64,000 nucleotides of DNA from Niebla homalea (Eukaryota > Ascomycota > Lecanoromycetes > Lecanorales > Ramalinaceae): the NCBI GenBank assembly GCA_019925105.1, contig JAHGAU010000029.1, forward strand, positions 248,001 through 312,000. The letters are read 5' to 3'. Shown in pieces: positions 11,930-23,077 of this stretch. The notes below the pieces were generated by a model. That model ran no database searches and was not told the DNA's origin. It worked only from the letters and a program-made list of their open reading frames with translations. How positions within the stretch are numbered: the first letter of the stretch is position 1; each line of letters opens with the position of its first letter. The position numbers and the translations under genes were made by a program.

Positions 11930-14083
11930 TTAACCGAGCATTTCAACTACTATCTTCTCTGCGAGAGCGTCTCAAACACAGGAGTTAGCGGTTGCTTTTA
12001 TGCTAGCATCCCGAAACTTACATATCGTTGATTGGGGATGACCCGGAGGTAGGAAGGGAAAGGCAGAGATGTCAACTATGCGCAGGCCTTTCGTTCCGAA
12101 CACCCGGGCTTGAGAATCTACAACGGCCATGGGATCGCCCTTGCGACCCATTTTACCTTGAACAGATGTCAGTGACGGCGAGAAGCCTGAGTCCAGTACT
12201 GGCCAGGTCGGTGAAAAACACTCACAAGTTGCTGCTGCGTGAAATGCTTGGATACCATTTGCTTTGATGGCCGCCAGGATATCCGCGTCAGAAGTGACAT
12301 TAGGCCCCGGGATGATCTCATTGCCAATCGTCACGCCTCTCAGAACGTCGGTAGCCATAAGTTGGCGGATTCGCCTGAAAGCTGCAACAGCAAGCTGCTG
12401 ATCGGCTGGATGCGAGAGCCAATTCGGGCTGATGACGGGAGGATCAGAAGTATCGGCGCTGGTAATGGTGACATTACCACGGCTTTGAGGAACCACAATT
12501 GCAGCCGAAGGTGATGCATACATAAACGGAGTGCGAGGCGCCCCGGTAATATAATTCTCGTTGTCTCCGCTGTAAGCATCCAGGACCAGATATTCAATCT
12601 CAGGCCAATCGGAGGGAAATTGCTCAAGGCTCTCTCGTGTGGCCGGGCTGAGTTGTTGGCGCTGAGGGGCAGGCAGTTTCTCCCATGCCAAAATGTCCCC
12701 TCCAGGATTTCCAAGGAGTCCCGAGCCGTTATTTTGATAATCTTTTTTGGCTTGTTCAAGGTAATTGGGGTTGCCAAGAGCCGAATGCGTTAGAGTGGTG
12801 ACCTGGTATGAAGCGCCGAAGAGGAAGTGGTCCCACATGTTTTGACCAACACCCGGTAGCTCTGAGATCACCGGGATTTTATTTGCTTTGAGAACCTCCG
12901 AGGGACCAACCCCAGAAACCATCAGCATCTGGGGTGATTGGAACTGTCAACAACTCAGCAAGTGACCTTATAGCGTTTCTCCAAGAACTTCCTACAGCTC
13001 CGGCGGAAAGCACAACCTCCTTTTTGACGTTCAAGCTGTATAACACTCCACTGGTGTTCACTGATACGCCAGAAGCTCTATTGCCATCAAATTGTATTCT
13101 CTTAGCCAGCGTCCCATTATACAGATCGATATTCGTGTAATCCGTCGCCATTTGGAGGAAAGATGTCTCCGAAGAGCTGCGAACTTGGTGCCTGGGATCA
13201 ATGGTATTCATGTTGTATTGCACGCCGAACAGTGCTCCGCTCACAAAGTCCAACGCTGTGGAAAATCCAAGTTTCAAGAAACCTTCTTTCGCGAACGAAG
13301 AGAAAGGATTCGCAAAAATTGGGGCAGAGACCTTTAGAGGGCCAGTGCCTGACGCAAAGGAGCTTGCGTTATAACCCATCGAGGCGTTTGTCGCGCGCAA
13401 AGCGTTCATCGGGGAGGTGAAGTCCACGCTTTTCTTGAAAAAAGGTAGGAGGGAGGCAAACGTGTATGAGCTGTCGTTCACCTCAGACGCCCATTTATCA
13501 TAAGACTCGACAGTACCTCGCTGATACGTGAAGTAGTTCCGAGCAGAGCTGCAACCACTAATCAGCACCACGAGCCATGTTGCGGACAGCATCCTTTTAG
13601 ATCTTACCTTCCACCCAGAGTTTTGCCCCTGGCATAATGCACTCTCCTTCCATTCAGACTCTGATGTTGTTTTAGCTCGCTTAACGGTCACTACGCACTT
13701 TGGCTATTTGTCCTTACCGCTTGCTGAGCCGTCACAAATCCCCAGTCAATCAGAGGATTGAAGTCTGAAGGACTGGCGCCAGCATACCAGATATCCTCAG
13801 CAGGGATCTCGCTCAGATTGGCAATAGGGCTGTCCTCATAGAAACCACCTGCCTCAATCACAGCAACCGTGTTATTGGTACTCTCGGCTAGTCTGACGGC
13901 CATTGCCAAACCTGCCGTTCCGCCCCCAATGACCACATAGTCATAGCTTGCGTTGCGGTCTGAGGCTCCAGGATTCCATCGAGCTTGTAGCGTTCGACTT
14001 GCAAGACAGGACTCTCTGCTACACTCAGCTCTTGTAAGAGGCGTGGTCATCAGTAACGCAAGCAAGCAAGAGAAGATCCTCAT
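11930..14083 (-). CDS. Secreted GMC-family oxidoreductase (cluster gene)
   Basis: Six exons inferred on the minus strand: 14083-13718, 13660-13608, 13548-12996, 12943-12226, 12156-12022, 11970-11930; 621 aa. Introns are 57, 59, 52, 69 and 51 bp. The start is placed at a methionine followed by a clean signal peptide (MRIFSCLLALLMTTPLTRA), 18 codons inside the longest frame. Features: FAD motif VIGGGTAG near residue 51, ARGKTLGGSSARNY (GMC signature 1), SAGAFQSPQMLMVSG (signature 2), and the active-site His pair at about His559 (FHAAATC) and His603 (GHPQST). There are several N-x-S/T sites. GMC enzymes oxidise alcohols with FAD and release hydrogen peroxide. A secreted member inside a polyketide cluster suggests a late extracellular or vesicular oxidation, as for patulin synthase PatE. 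Donor and acceptor choices for the short exons are the least certain part. Confidence 0.88.
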
Positions 14084-15375
14084 AGTGTACGTCGCCTGAG
14101 ATTGCACCATTTGGCAAGAATGTGAGCTGATGGTCATCGTCTACAGAGCCAGAAGACAAGTTTGCGATAGTGCATGACTACGCTCGATTTAAGCATCCAT
14201 GACACAGCCTGCTGCGACTCCGTCGAGTTGGTCCACCGCTATGTTTGATTACATCCGGCGTAGCCATGTAGACAAAGTATCTCAACCAAATGAAATACAT
14301 ACCTGCCGGGATCGGCTGGCATTGCTGGTCTATTTCAGGTCGGACAACAGGGGGCAAAGACTGTGCCACATTCCAGGCTACGTTTGTCTGTAGAGAATGG
14401 AAAGGATTACTACAAAGGACACAGCCTGTTCTTGATGTCTGCCTAGAACAAAATATATGTTTCGGTGTGGGAGGGCTATGCATGCGACAGCCTAGGCATG
14501 GGATTTGACCACCACTACCTCCACCGAGAGAGAAACATCACGAATGGTACCAACGTCCTTTTCTCATTGGCTGTCTGACACTTTTGTGATCATGGGCGGG
14601 TACCTCAGCTTCTGCCATGGCGCAATCTCAAACAGGAAGCTGGCGGATTTTTAGATCAGAGTACCAAAGTAGATAGTGTACCTCTGAAAGTACCCATGTA
14701 CAACACTTCTAGAGTCAGTCTAGCTTGCAGGAACGTCTAAGCGCTCATATCACGGTGAGACTTGCGTAGTTGCTGCTTTAGTATGCATGGAATGCTTCAT
14801 TGTAACGCATCCATGCATTTTCCCATCTCCGGTCATTTGTCATACGCAAGATATGGCATGCATATTAGGGTACATTCATGTCATTTCTCCGATATGCAAA
14901 CTTGATTAATTTTTCTCTCCGACTCATCATCAGACTGGTGTCATTTACCTAGCCTTGTATCTGCAATTCTGCATCTCCCAGTCCACGCTTGGCGGAGAAA
15001 GTCTCCTCGGGCCTCGCAACGCTTTCCTGCAACATGCCGGAAAAGTGGAGAGCGCTTGCGCAGTCAGCTTCATGCATGATCCTTTGGAGTCATTAGCGCA
15101 TCCTGAACTAAGTGTGGCCAGCACACATGCGTGACTACGTACGTGGTGTTCACTATCGCTCCCCCTCCGGACTTCCCTGCATAAAACACCAGGCAGAATG
15201 ACTCGCGGCATCCATACGTAGAGCCTTATTCGCATACGGCAGGGGAGCCGGTAGTCCAGGAAGGGATGTGCACCTACACTGCTGTGGACATGGGCTTGCC
15301 CCGTCCTGAGCATGAATCTATGGTGCGTGAGTAGGCTGAAGAGGTTTTAAATCAAGTTCTGTATCAGTCACGGCT
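14084..15375. promoter_or_regulatory. Divergent promoter region, GMC oxidoreductase / Baeyer-Villiger-type monooxygenase
   Basis: 1292 bp, the longest promoter region in the cluster. Short ORFs at 14178-14508 and 14945-15313 lie in conflicting frames without recognisable domains. No repeat or clear regulator site was found by eye. Confidence 0.5.
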
Positions 15376-17223
15376 ATGGTGATCACTGAGGGTTGCCCTC
15401 GAGAGGAGAAAACCTCGGTAGTAATCATAGGTGCTGGCGTTTCAGGTATTGCTCTCTGAAAAAGGTGAAGGTTTGAATCTCTAATGGTCCGCTCTACCAG
15501 GAATATGTATGGCAATCGATTTGATCCGACGTGTCGGAACGCGTGACTTCATAATCATTGAGAAAGACGAAGGATTCGGAGGCACATGGCGGAGGAATCG
15601 GTATCCTGGGTGCTGTTCAGACGGTGAGCAATTGATCGCAGCGCTGTCAATAAATGGATCTGTCGGAATCTTTCTCATGGCATTCGAGCAGCCCAAAGCT
15701 TCCTATACTGTTTCTCGTTTGCGCCAAACTATACTTGCAAGCGAACTCATCCGTCAAGATCAGAACTGGAACTGTATCTGAACGATGTTGCTCGTCATTG
15801 GCAGCTTGAAAAGCACGTTCGTTTCCAGAGTACTGTGAAGCGTGCATTGTGGGAAGACGATCAGAAATGGTCAATCGTCGTCAAGGAGAGCCAAGATCTG
15901 AAGGCTGCCGACGTCAATGAGTACAGCATTACCTCCAGCTACCTCATCACTGCAACAGGACAGCTTCATACACCTTACGTGCCGAACATCCAAGGACTCA
16001 CTAGGTTTAAAGGAAAGGTCATGCACACGGCTGACTGGGACGAGGACGAAAACCTAGAGGGCAAAAACGTGGGAATCATTGGGAATGGGGCTAGCTGTCT
16101 GCAAGTCGTGCCCGAAATCCTTGCCTGCGCAAAAAACGTGACGGTCTTCCAGCGCTCACCGAGCTGGATCATCCCTAGGGGCGAAGTGGAGCTGTCATGG
16201 CTCCAGAAGTTTCTGTACCGATGGGTCCCGATTGCAAGGAGCTATTTCCGTGCCCGTATCCTGAGGAAGCAAGACGAAATCCACGCTATGATTATCAATC
16301 CGGAGGCTCGACAGTCTGGAATGGAGCTTTGTGAGCAGTATCTGAAGTACTGCATACCCAAAAACTCCAGCTTGCGTGCTCGCTTGACTTCACACTACCC
16401 AATGGGCTGTAAGCGTGTCTTGCTATCTGATAAGTTTTACTCTGCAATGACCCAGCCCAGCGCACGTCTTGAGACAGGCGCAATCACGCATATGACAGAA
16501 ACCAGCGTGCAAGCTGGCGATGTTGAGGTACCCCTAGATGTTCTCATCCTCGCGACTGGATTTCGATCTCAAAGGTTTCTTGAAGGAGTAGAGATAATTG
16601 GAAAGCATGGCCGCACCATTAGTGACAGCTGGAAACACTGCGCTCGCGCACATAGAGGTATTACAGTCGAGGATATGCCCAATTTCTCCATGTTGTATGG
16701 TCCGAACACAAACCTCAGTCACGTTTCTGTCATTTTGGTAATCGAGGCGCAAGCACGATACATAAGCGCAATGGTTGGCTTCGTGCAGCGTAGGAACAAG
16801 GAAGGTTTTCAGGCTGTGATATGCCCAAAGTCACAAGCAATTGAAGATTACAATGATGTGTTGCAAGCTTGGCTAAGAAAGACCGTATTCGCAAGCTCCG
16901 AATGCACAAGTTGGTACAAGACAGGCGATGGTGTTGTGGTGAACAATTGGCCTGGGACGGCATTCCAATATCAATCTGCTCTCTCAATGCTGAATTGGGA
17001 TGAGTACGATGTGGCTGGGTGTAATGACGGTGCCAACTTACCAAAAAAATTTCAAGATTTGGGAGGACCACTTGAAAATCTTACTTCGCCAACTCTGGCT
17101 GCTCTTATGTGGTTCGCTGACAGGATTGTTAGTATTCTCAGGCGTTGTGGAGACATGTACAAGGCAGCAAAGCATCGGAAAGACGTGACAGATTCAATAG
17201 AGGATACCTCTAGGAGGTTGTGA
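15376..17223 (+). CDS. Flavin monooxygenase with Baeyer-Villiger fingerprint (cluster gene)
   Basis: Three exons inferred at 15376-15445, 15501-15623 and 15692-17223; 574 aa. Introns of 55 and 68 bp both split a codon, and joining restores the frame. The first Rossmann motif VVIIGAGVSG straddles intron 1. It is followed by the FGGTWRRNRYPGCCSD segment typical of 4-hydroxyacetophenone/cyclohexanone monooxygenases. The type I BVMO fingerprint FxGxxxHxxxW is present as FKGKVMHTADWD from about residue 170, then a second Rossmann motif VGIIGNGASC. The family inserts oxygen next to a ketone using NADPH and oxygen, giving esters or lactones; aflatoxin-pathway MoxY is a relative in kind. The stop lies 52 bp from the convergent FAD-linked oxidase stop. 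Confidence 0.88.
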
Positions 17224-17275
17224 CGCTCTCAATTGGGAGGTCGAGACAGGAAATATTGTAGGAGATATAGCCCTC

Positions 17276-18770
17276 TTACTTAAGTAGCTGGGTTGTGAAA
17301 ACTCCAGTAGGGTCCCATTGCCTCTTCAGGCGCTGCAAGCGGGCAAGCCTATCTTTGCCCCGGAAGCGCCGCTCAATAGGACCAGTCCTCGTTCCATTCT
17401 GGTAGTCAGCCCATTCATTGACATCAGGGCCACGCGCTATGTTGATACACCTCTCATTATACTCGTCAACCTTGGCACGGTTCTTCGGATCCGTGTGCCA
17501 GACGAAATTATTCCTGCGAGATCCGCATTAGTCCGGATGAGAGGACATTATCCTGATCAAAATTGGGAATGTACTCACTGCCAGTATTGAGTGTCGTGTA
17601 AACACATCGCCGAGTCAAACTCTGGAGTCTTGACAGGTCTCGAGTCCCACTGAAAGTTGAAAGAGGTACTCAAAGCATCGGGACATTCGTCAATGAGCTG
17701 TTTCCAGACCTCCAGAGTCTGTAGAAAACGATCGATATCAAAGCGGCGTAGACCCACGATGCCAAATCGTTTGAAAGATCCATTGGCGTTGAACGCTTCC
17801 CGACCATCACTGGCATTTTGAATGGGTACCTGCGAGCCATTGGCAACAAGCGGCTTGAGATCGAAGAGAGGTTGGTAAGCCTCCTTTGCCTTTGCTGGAT
17901 CTCCAATATGCCTGGCAGCAACAATGAGGGATGGTTTTTTGGCCGGTGGTGGCGCTGCAATCATCATAAGTCCTGAAGTACCATAGCGGCTGTCGGCCAT
18001 CAGCGCGTTCATCACGAGAGCCACCTCTTTCGCCCGATCGAGAGGGAAAACAAAGGCACCACTCCAGATAGTGCCATCTTCAGTCCCAAGGTCAGAGAAA
18101 GGATATGCTTTAATGAGAAGCTCTGTGACAACTCCAAAGAAATGACCGGCGCCGCGAATGGCCCATAAGAGGTCAGGCTGCTGGTCCTCGGTGATCTCCA
18201 AAAGCTCAGCCTTCGCTGTAATAAGCCGAGCTGAGATAATCTGATCCGATCCGAACCCAGTGAGGGAGTTGGTAATGGCTGAGCCCCCGCCCAGAGCATA
18301 ACCAGTGACCCCGACGACATTCCCGTTGCCCAACGCTGTGAAGCAAATCAATGAGAGAGCATAGACAGCTGCTGCGAGTTACCTGTGAAAAGATGCTCCT
18401 CTGCAAGTCTGACGGCCACCTCTTTCTGAGAGATGCCACCCTTGATAGTCGCGGATCGAGCCTTTGCATCAACTTCGATTGAAGAGTAGCGTTGAAGATC
18501 AATGACAAAACCGTTGTCCTGGATGGTCGACCATTCACTGCCACCGCCACCTTTGACCACAAAAGGGATGGCAGATTTGACGCCCCAGTGTACAGACTTC
18601 TGAATGTCTATCTCCGTTCGCGGTAGCACAATAGCTGCTGGTATCTCGCGGCCAATGTCCGTCCATCTCTCAGAGTATTGCTGGAACTTCTTATCGCTTG
18701 GGTCGTTAAGTATCTCGCAATCTGAGGCTACATTTGCCCGCAGCTCGACAATTCGTTGACGCACCGACAT
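17276..18770 (-). CDS. FAD-linked oxidase, berberine-bridge type, lacking the usual FAD-linking His (cluster gene)
   Basis: Three exons inferred: 18770-18383, 18335-17579, 17513-17276; 460 aa; introns 47 and 65 bp. The FAD-binding PCMH fold is clear: PFVVKGGGGSEW, then a glycine-rich VTGYALGGGSAIT and IRGAGHFFGVVTE. The C-terminal BBE segment with RRFRGKDRLARLQRLKRQWD closes the protein. At the position where bicovalent BBE flavoproteins carry His in SGGHS, this protein has Gly77, and a Cys is not seen before the YALGGG motif (VTGY rather than VCGY). FAD is therefore probably bound non-covalently or by another residue. There is no clear signal peptide. The role is probably two-electron oxidation of a phenolic or hydroxylated intermediate, as inferred for CTB5-like proteins in perylenequinone clusters. 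Confidence 0.85.
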
Positions 18771-19569
18771 ATTGCAATCAAGTAGACAGCTTGACTTCTA
18801 TGGAAACGTAACCAAAGCTCAGTCGTTTGTTGAAGTATGAGAGCCAAGGACTGAGCAACCCGGGCCGCTCGCGGTTCCGAAAGTTCAAACCTCCGAAAGA
18901 ACCCTGAAGGATTAGCAAAGCACACGTTCATGCATAGCCACGGCGGCATGGCGAGCAACACGCCGTTGACGAATAGTCTATCAAACATGCAATAAGAGAC
19001 GGCCCGCTGGATGCCGAGCTGACATTACCTGGGCGCTACACCGCTAGTCTCCGGATTCGGCATGGTTCTAAAAGTACAATGTAACCTCGTTGTGTCACAT
19101 AGATGTGCATTTTGTAGCTGCCTCTTACCCCTGGAACAGGCAGGCTACAGGGGCGAAGCAAAAGCTTGCGAAATTGGACTGACCACGAGAGTGATCTCTC
19201 GGCGCTAGATACCCTAAGGGGTTACGGCAATCGTGCCACGTCCTCCGAGCCTGAAAAGGGCACTGAATGATGGTGTGGATCGCTGATGCCGTGCAGATGA
19301 AGTGGTGGGTCCGGGCATCCGAAATGCGCCAATCAACGACGGTATCACTGTGCAACGGTTTTGGAGCACATGAGTGCTCCTAGCTGCATCCTTCCGCTTC
19401 CAGTTCATTCGCCGCCAAGGTCACCCAATTGAACTAATTTTAGGCGTCTCTAGTGTGCAGCAGAACTATGATATGCCACGCACCCGCTCGAAGATCTGTC
19501 AGAATCTGACCATCGCGGAGAATTTCTTCCAGTGTCAAACCCAGCTGCTCCTACAGGAGGAATCGAATC
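18771..19569. promoter_or_regulatory. Divergent promoter region, FAD-linked oxidase / PTH11-like protein
   Basis: 799 bp between divergent start codons. Short ORFs (18728-18988, 19125-19408, 19374-19586) are unsupported. No distinct motif is recognised. Confidence 0.5.
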
Positions 19570-21066
19570 ATGTCGTACGGAGGTGATGGCGATCGAGGTA
19601 AATTCCTGAATGTAGCAAATTGGGTCCTCATCGCAATCGCCCTAGGTAAATTAGCCCCCTGTTTCAATTCCTTCTTGTACTGGTTCATCCTTCTGATTAA
19701 AGCCAGTGGCTGTGATCCTGAGATTCGTCTCCCGCGCGACTCTGGAAAAAGCTGGGTGGGGTGGGGATGATGCGTTCCTCCTCCTTGCCATGGTAGATAT
19801 GACATGCTCCGCTTGCCGAGTGTGTTCGATGCTACTGACGAGCTGCCCTGTGTAGGGAGTCAATCTGGCAAGAGCGATATATGTCTCTGTTTGTATACAG
19901 AAGGGTTTTGGCCAGCATCTGCACATTCTGCTTCAACAAAACCCAATAGCGACCACAAAGCTCCTCCGGCTTATCGTAATCCTCCAATCTATCGGTCTGT
20001 GGACTTTTACTCTGCCCAAAATCCCTGTTGCCATACTACTCGTGCGATTGTTCGGGACGACGACCAAATGGCTCGCCATTGTCCTGTACTCTATGGTCGG
20101 CTTTCTGCTCTCGTGGGCTTTGATTGTCACAGTCACAACATTCGCGCAATGCACGCCAGTAGCTGCACAGTGGGACGTGACTGTGAAGGGCAAATGCTGG
20201 AATAAAGCCATCAATGTCGATTTAGGATATGTTTTAGGAGGTCAGCTTGACTAGTCTCCGGATGTTGCACACCTGCTAAGCCGGCCACCAGCACTCTCTG
20301 CACTTATGGATTTCGCTTTCGCACTGTACCCGTGTGTGCAGATTTCAAGGTTACAAATGAAACGGTCTCGGAAGATCTTGATCGCGTCCGCTTTGAGCCT
20401 TGGTTTTGTGTAAGTCAGCCTCAGCAGTACAATAACTCTGTAACTGTACCGAACGTTTCTGACAGCACTCATGAAACAGGGCCTGCATAACAACTTGTTA
20501 CAAGCAGTCCGAGATTGACGAAATTCTCAATACCGGAGACCCAACGTGTAGGTTGCATCTCTCTCGACAGATAGTTGCTCATTTGCTGACCCATGACGAA
20601 AGGGGCCACGATACCACTTGAGGTTTGGAACAGGTGAGTCGATTGATGCTTGACCTGGGATCAAATGATTGGAGGTGCATCTGACACATTTGCTACGTGA
20701 TTTAGTGTTGAAGGTGCTGCCCTGATAATCGCCGCATCTGTCCCGCTCGCACGACCCTTGATAATAGTGATAGTGAAGAAGTTCTCTGAGATCACGTCAC
20801 GCCTTACGCGAACGACAGAGTCTCTTGGACAAGCTAACGATGCGAGTGGGAAAGTCAGCAAACATTCGGACACTGCGCCACACGATCGTTCATCAAACCA
20901 CTCTTCACAGAGAGACGATGGCATACTGCTCCACAAGATCCAACCTCTATCACATGACGTTGAGAGTGCCCGACAGGACACGGCTGGAATCTACAAGACG
21001 GTAGACTTCAACGTTAGCGGTGGAAAGCTCGTGCGTGGGTCGGTTCCACCTCGAACATTTATTTAA
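19570..21066 (+). CDS. PTH11-like (fungal rhodopsin-domain) integral membrane protein
   Basis: Seven exons inferred: 19570-19645, 19707-19792, 19856-20240, 20292-20409, 20480-20547, 20603-20633, 20706-21066; 374 aa. All six introns (51-72 bp) are GT-AG and phase-consistent. Several hydrophobic helices alternate with short loops. The RFVSRATLEKAGWGGDD loop after helix 1, an FAQCTPVAAQW loop and PTWATIPLEVWNSVEG near the last helices are hallmarks of the fungal rhodopsin/PTH11 family. A Ser/Asp-rich cytosolic tail of about 90 residues follows. Family members act at the plasma membrane as putative receptors sensing surfaces or small molecules. Its place inside the cluster could mean product or substrate sensing, but hitchhiking cannot be excluded. 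It diverges from the FAD-linked oxidase and converges on the SDR. Confidence 0.82.
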
Positions 21067-21183
21067 TCAATGAGTCACAATTGACCGATCATTCCCAAGA
21101 TCCATAATACGCAGTCAATGAAAAGCGGTCACTTGAAATTAAGATGCCTTGCCATGAAATGGCGCCTTCGATGAGAGATCAAT

Positions 21184-22084
21184 TCAACAGTTCATTCCCA
21201 TAGATTCAAACATCTTGCCAAAACCTTCTCTCCACGTTTCAGCGCACGTCTGACCGAGTCCAACTGCGACTTCCTTCTTCAAAGATCCTTGACCATCGCC
21301 CTCGTCTAGCGCCTTGATAGCTTGCTGAATGTATTCGTCCAAGGGCATAGGCTTGAACGCATTCTCAGGACCCCCCTGTAAATCGATTGTAAGAGCCCGG
21401 TGCTCTTTGTCAAGGCCGGTGTCCGTGTAAGGCGGCACAATCTCCACGACGTGAAGATTCTTCTTGATGGCCTCGGAAGCGTACGAAATCTGTTGTCGGA
21501 GTACCAAGCAGAAGGCATGAATGGCCGCCTTTGTAGGAGAGTAGACAGGGTAGAAACCCATTGGTACAAATCCTAGCGTGGAGCTGGTCATGAGCAAGTT
21601 GGCAGGGTTGCCAGCGCTGGCCATTGATTGGAGGTGAGGCAAAAACAAACGAGCGAGGAGCAATGGGGCAGTGAGATTGATGTTGATTTCAGTGGTAATG
21701 TCTTCGGGCTTATTGGTCGACGGGTCTAGAAAGGAGGAGAACTTCTGGATGCCAGCGTTGATAAAGACAGTGTCGAGCTCTGGAAAGGACGCCAGTACTG
21801 AGGAGACCTGGCTTTCGAGCTGGGCGAAATCCGCAACATCCCACTGCAGCAGCGGAAGACCCCGTCAGTAAGCCTCTCATATAGCCAGAGTATGTCGGCA
21901 AATACAGATCACATACTTGAATAGATTGCAGACCCGACAAATCTCTTTCAAGAGCGCGAAGTTGCTCTGTACGACGGCCAGCAACGATCACCTTCTTCCC
22001 GCTGGCATGAAAGTGGCGGGCAAAAGCCTCGCCAATGCCGGAGGTGCCCCCAATAATTAGGATTGTCTTCATTGTGGAAGTCAT
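21184..22084 (-). CDS. Short-chain dehydrogenase/reductase (DltE-like SDR, cluster gene)
   Basis: Two exons inferred: 22084-21917 and 21843-21184; 275 aa; intron 73 bp ending in a pyrimidine-rich CTGCTGCAG. The classical SDR pattern is complete: cofactor motif IIGGTSGIGEAFARHF with AGRR after beta-2 (suggesting NADPH), DVADF, INAGIQ, MTSS, and Tyr157-x3-Lys161 in YSPTK. The PPYTDTGL segment matches fungal DltE-like SDRs. It probably reduces a ketone or quinone on the polyketide scaffold in the cytosol. Its start is 993 bp from the divergent PKS start, so the two are likely co-regulated. Confidence 0.9.
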
Positions 22085-23077
22085 ACTGATCGTGTGCGGT
22101 TTTATCGAAAGGATTTGTAAGCAAGGAGCGAGATTTCCTTTGTCGCAGCTGAAGGTAAGAATAGAACTAGATTCCTCGTCTGCTGGATATCTGCGTCTTT
22201 GAAAAAACCTGCTACTTTACAGATCGCTTACGGGGAGTTGCCAGCAAACTGATGCTGTGAGCGCAGTGCTGGTGAGGGGGAGGGTGAGCCTCATCGTCAT
22301 CAGGCTGAAGTAATATGCATCGGGTGCGGGGTTCTGGTTCCCATGCAGTGATCACTGCCCTGACTCATGATCATGCTTGTAGTCGCATTGTCTCAGGCGT
22401 CGCCTTCAATTCGCCCAAGACCATACCTATCATCCGAAGGGAGAGACCGGACCCTGAAAGCCATATGGAACACCTGGTCTGAAAGGAATAAGCAATGGCT
22501 CACCGACTGAAACTTGCATGCTGCCCTGCAGATTCACAAATCTACCGGGAGAGTGAACTGCGAAGCCGAGGTACTCTCGGTGAGTGAGTGACTTTCGCCT
22601 GGTACTTTGAGGCAAGGTGCATGCCGAAGGCGTCACGTTCACGTCGATCAATGCCCCAAGGAGGAATTAGTTAGCGCTGGAGAGGACGGTCAGACACAAC
22701 ATTTCGTGAATGTATGATGTAATTGTGGATCCTTGAAAACTCCGAAGACTTTGCTGCGTTGGCCTGGCGTCCCGCTATCATAATTTACTAACTCGGCCTG
22801 AATTTAAGGCACATGCAGGGTTGCGTGCTCTTTTTGTGCGCCGCTAAATCTAGTCCAGCAGCAGCCTGGTCTGGATTAGCAAGCAATCTCTTGCAGACCA
22901 AGGCAGCGGTAGCAACAAACCTTCCGCCCTGGCACAATCGCTGCTAAATTGAGTTTAGACTGGACAGAGTAGAGACAAAGGTGTTTCTTACTTATCGTGT
23001 CACTATGGCACCGTTCAAAAATACGGTATTCCTTCCAGAGAACCAGAGGGACTTGCTGTCTGAGGTCGGGCATAAAC
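22085..23077. promoter_or_regulatory. Divergent promoter region, SDR / polyketide synthase
   Basis: 993 bp. The short ORF 22430-22651 (-) has no domain and the ORF at 22876-23223 (-) overlaps the PKS first exon, so neither is accepted. No convincing palindromic regulator site was found by eye. Confidence 0.5.

Noticed and set aside
12879..14137. GMC oxidoreductase as two or three broken pieces
   Set aside because: Five GT-AG introns join all conserved GMC blocks in one frame, so the breaks are splicing, not mutation.
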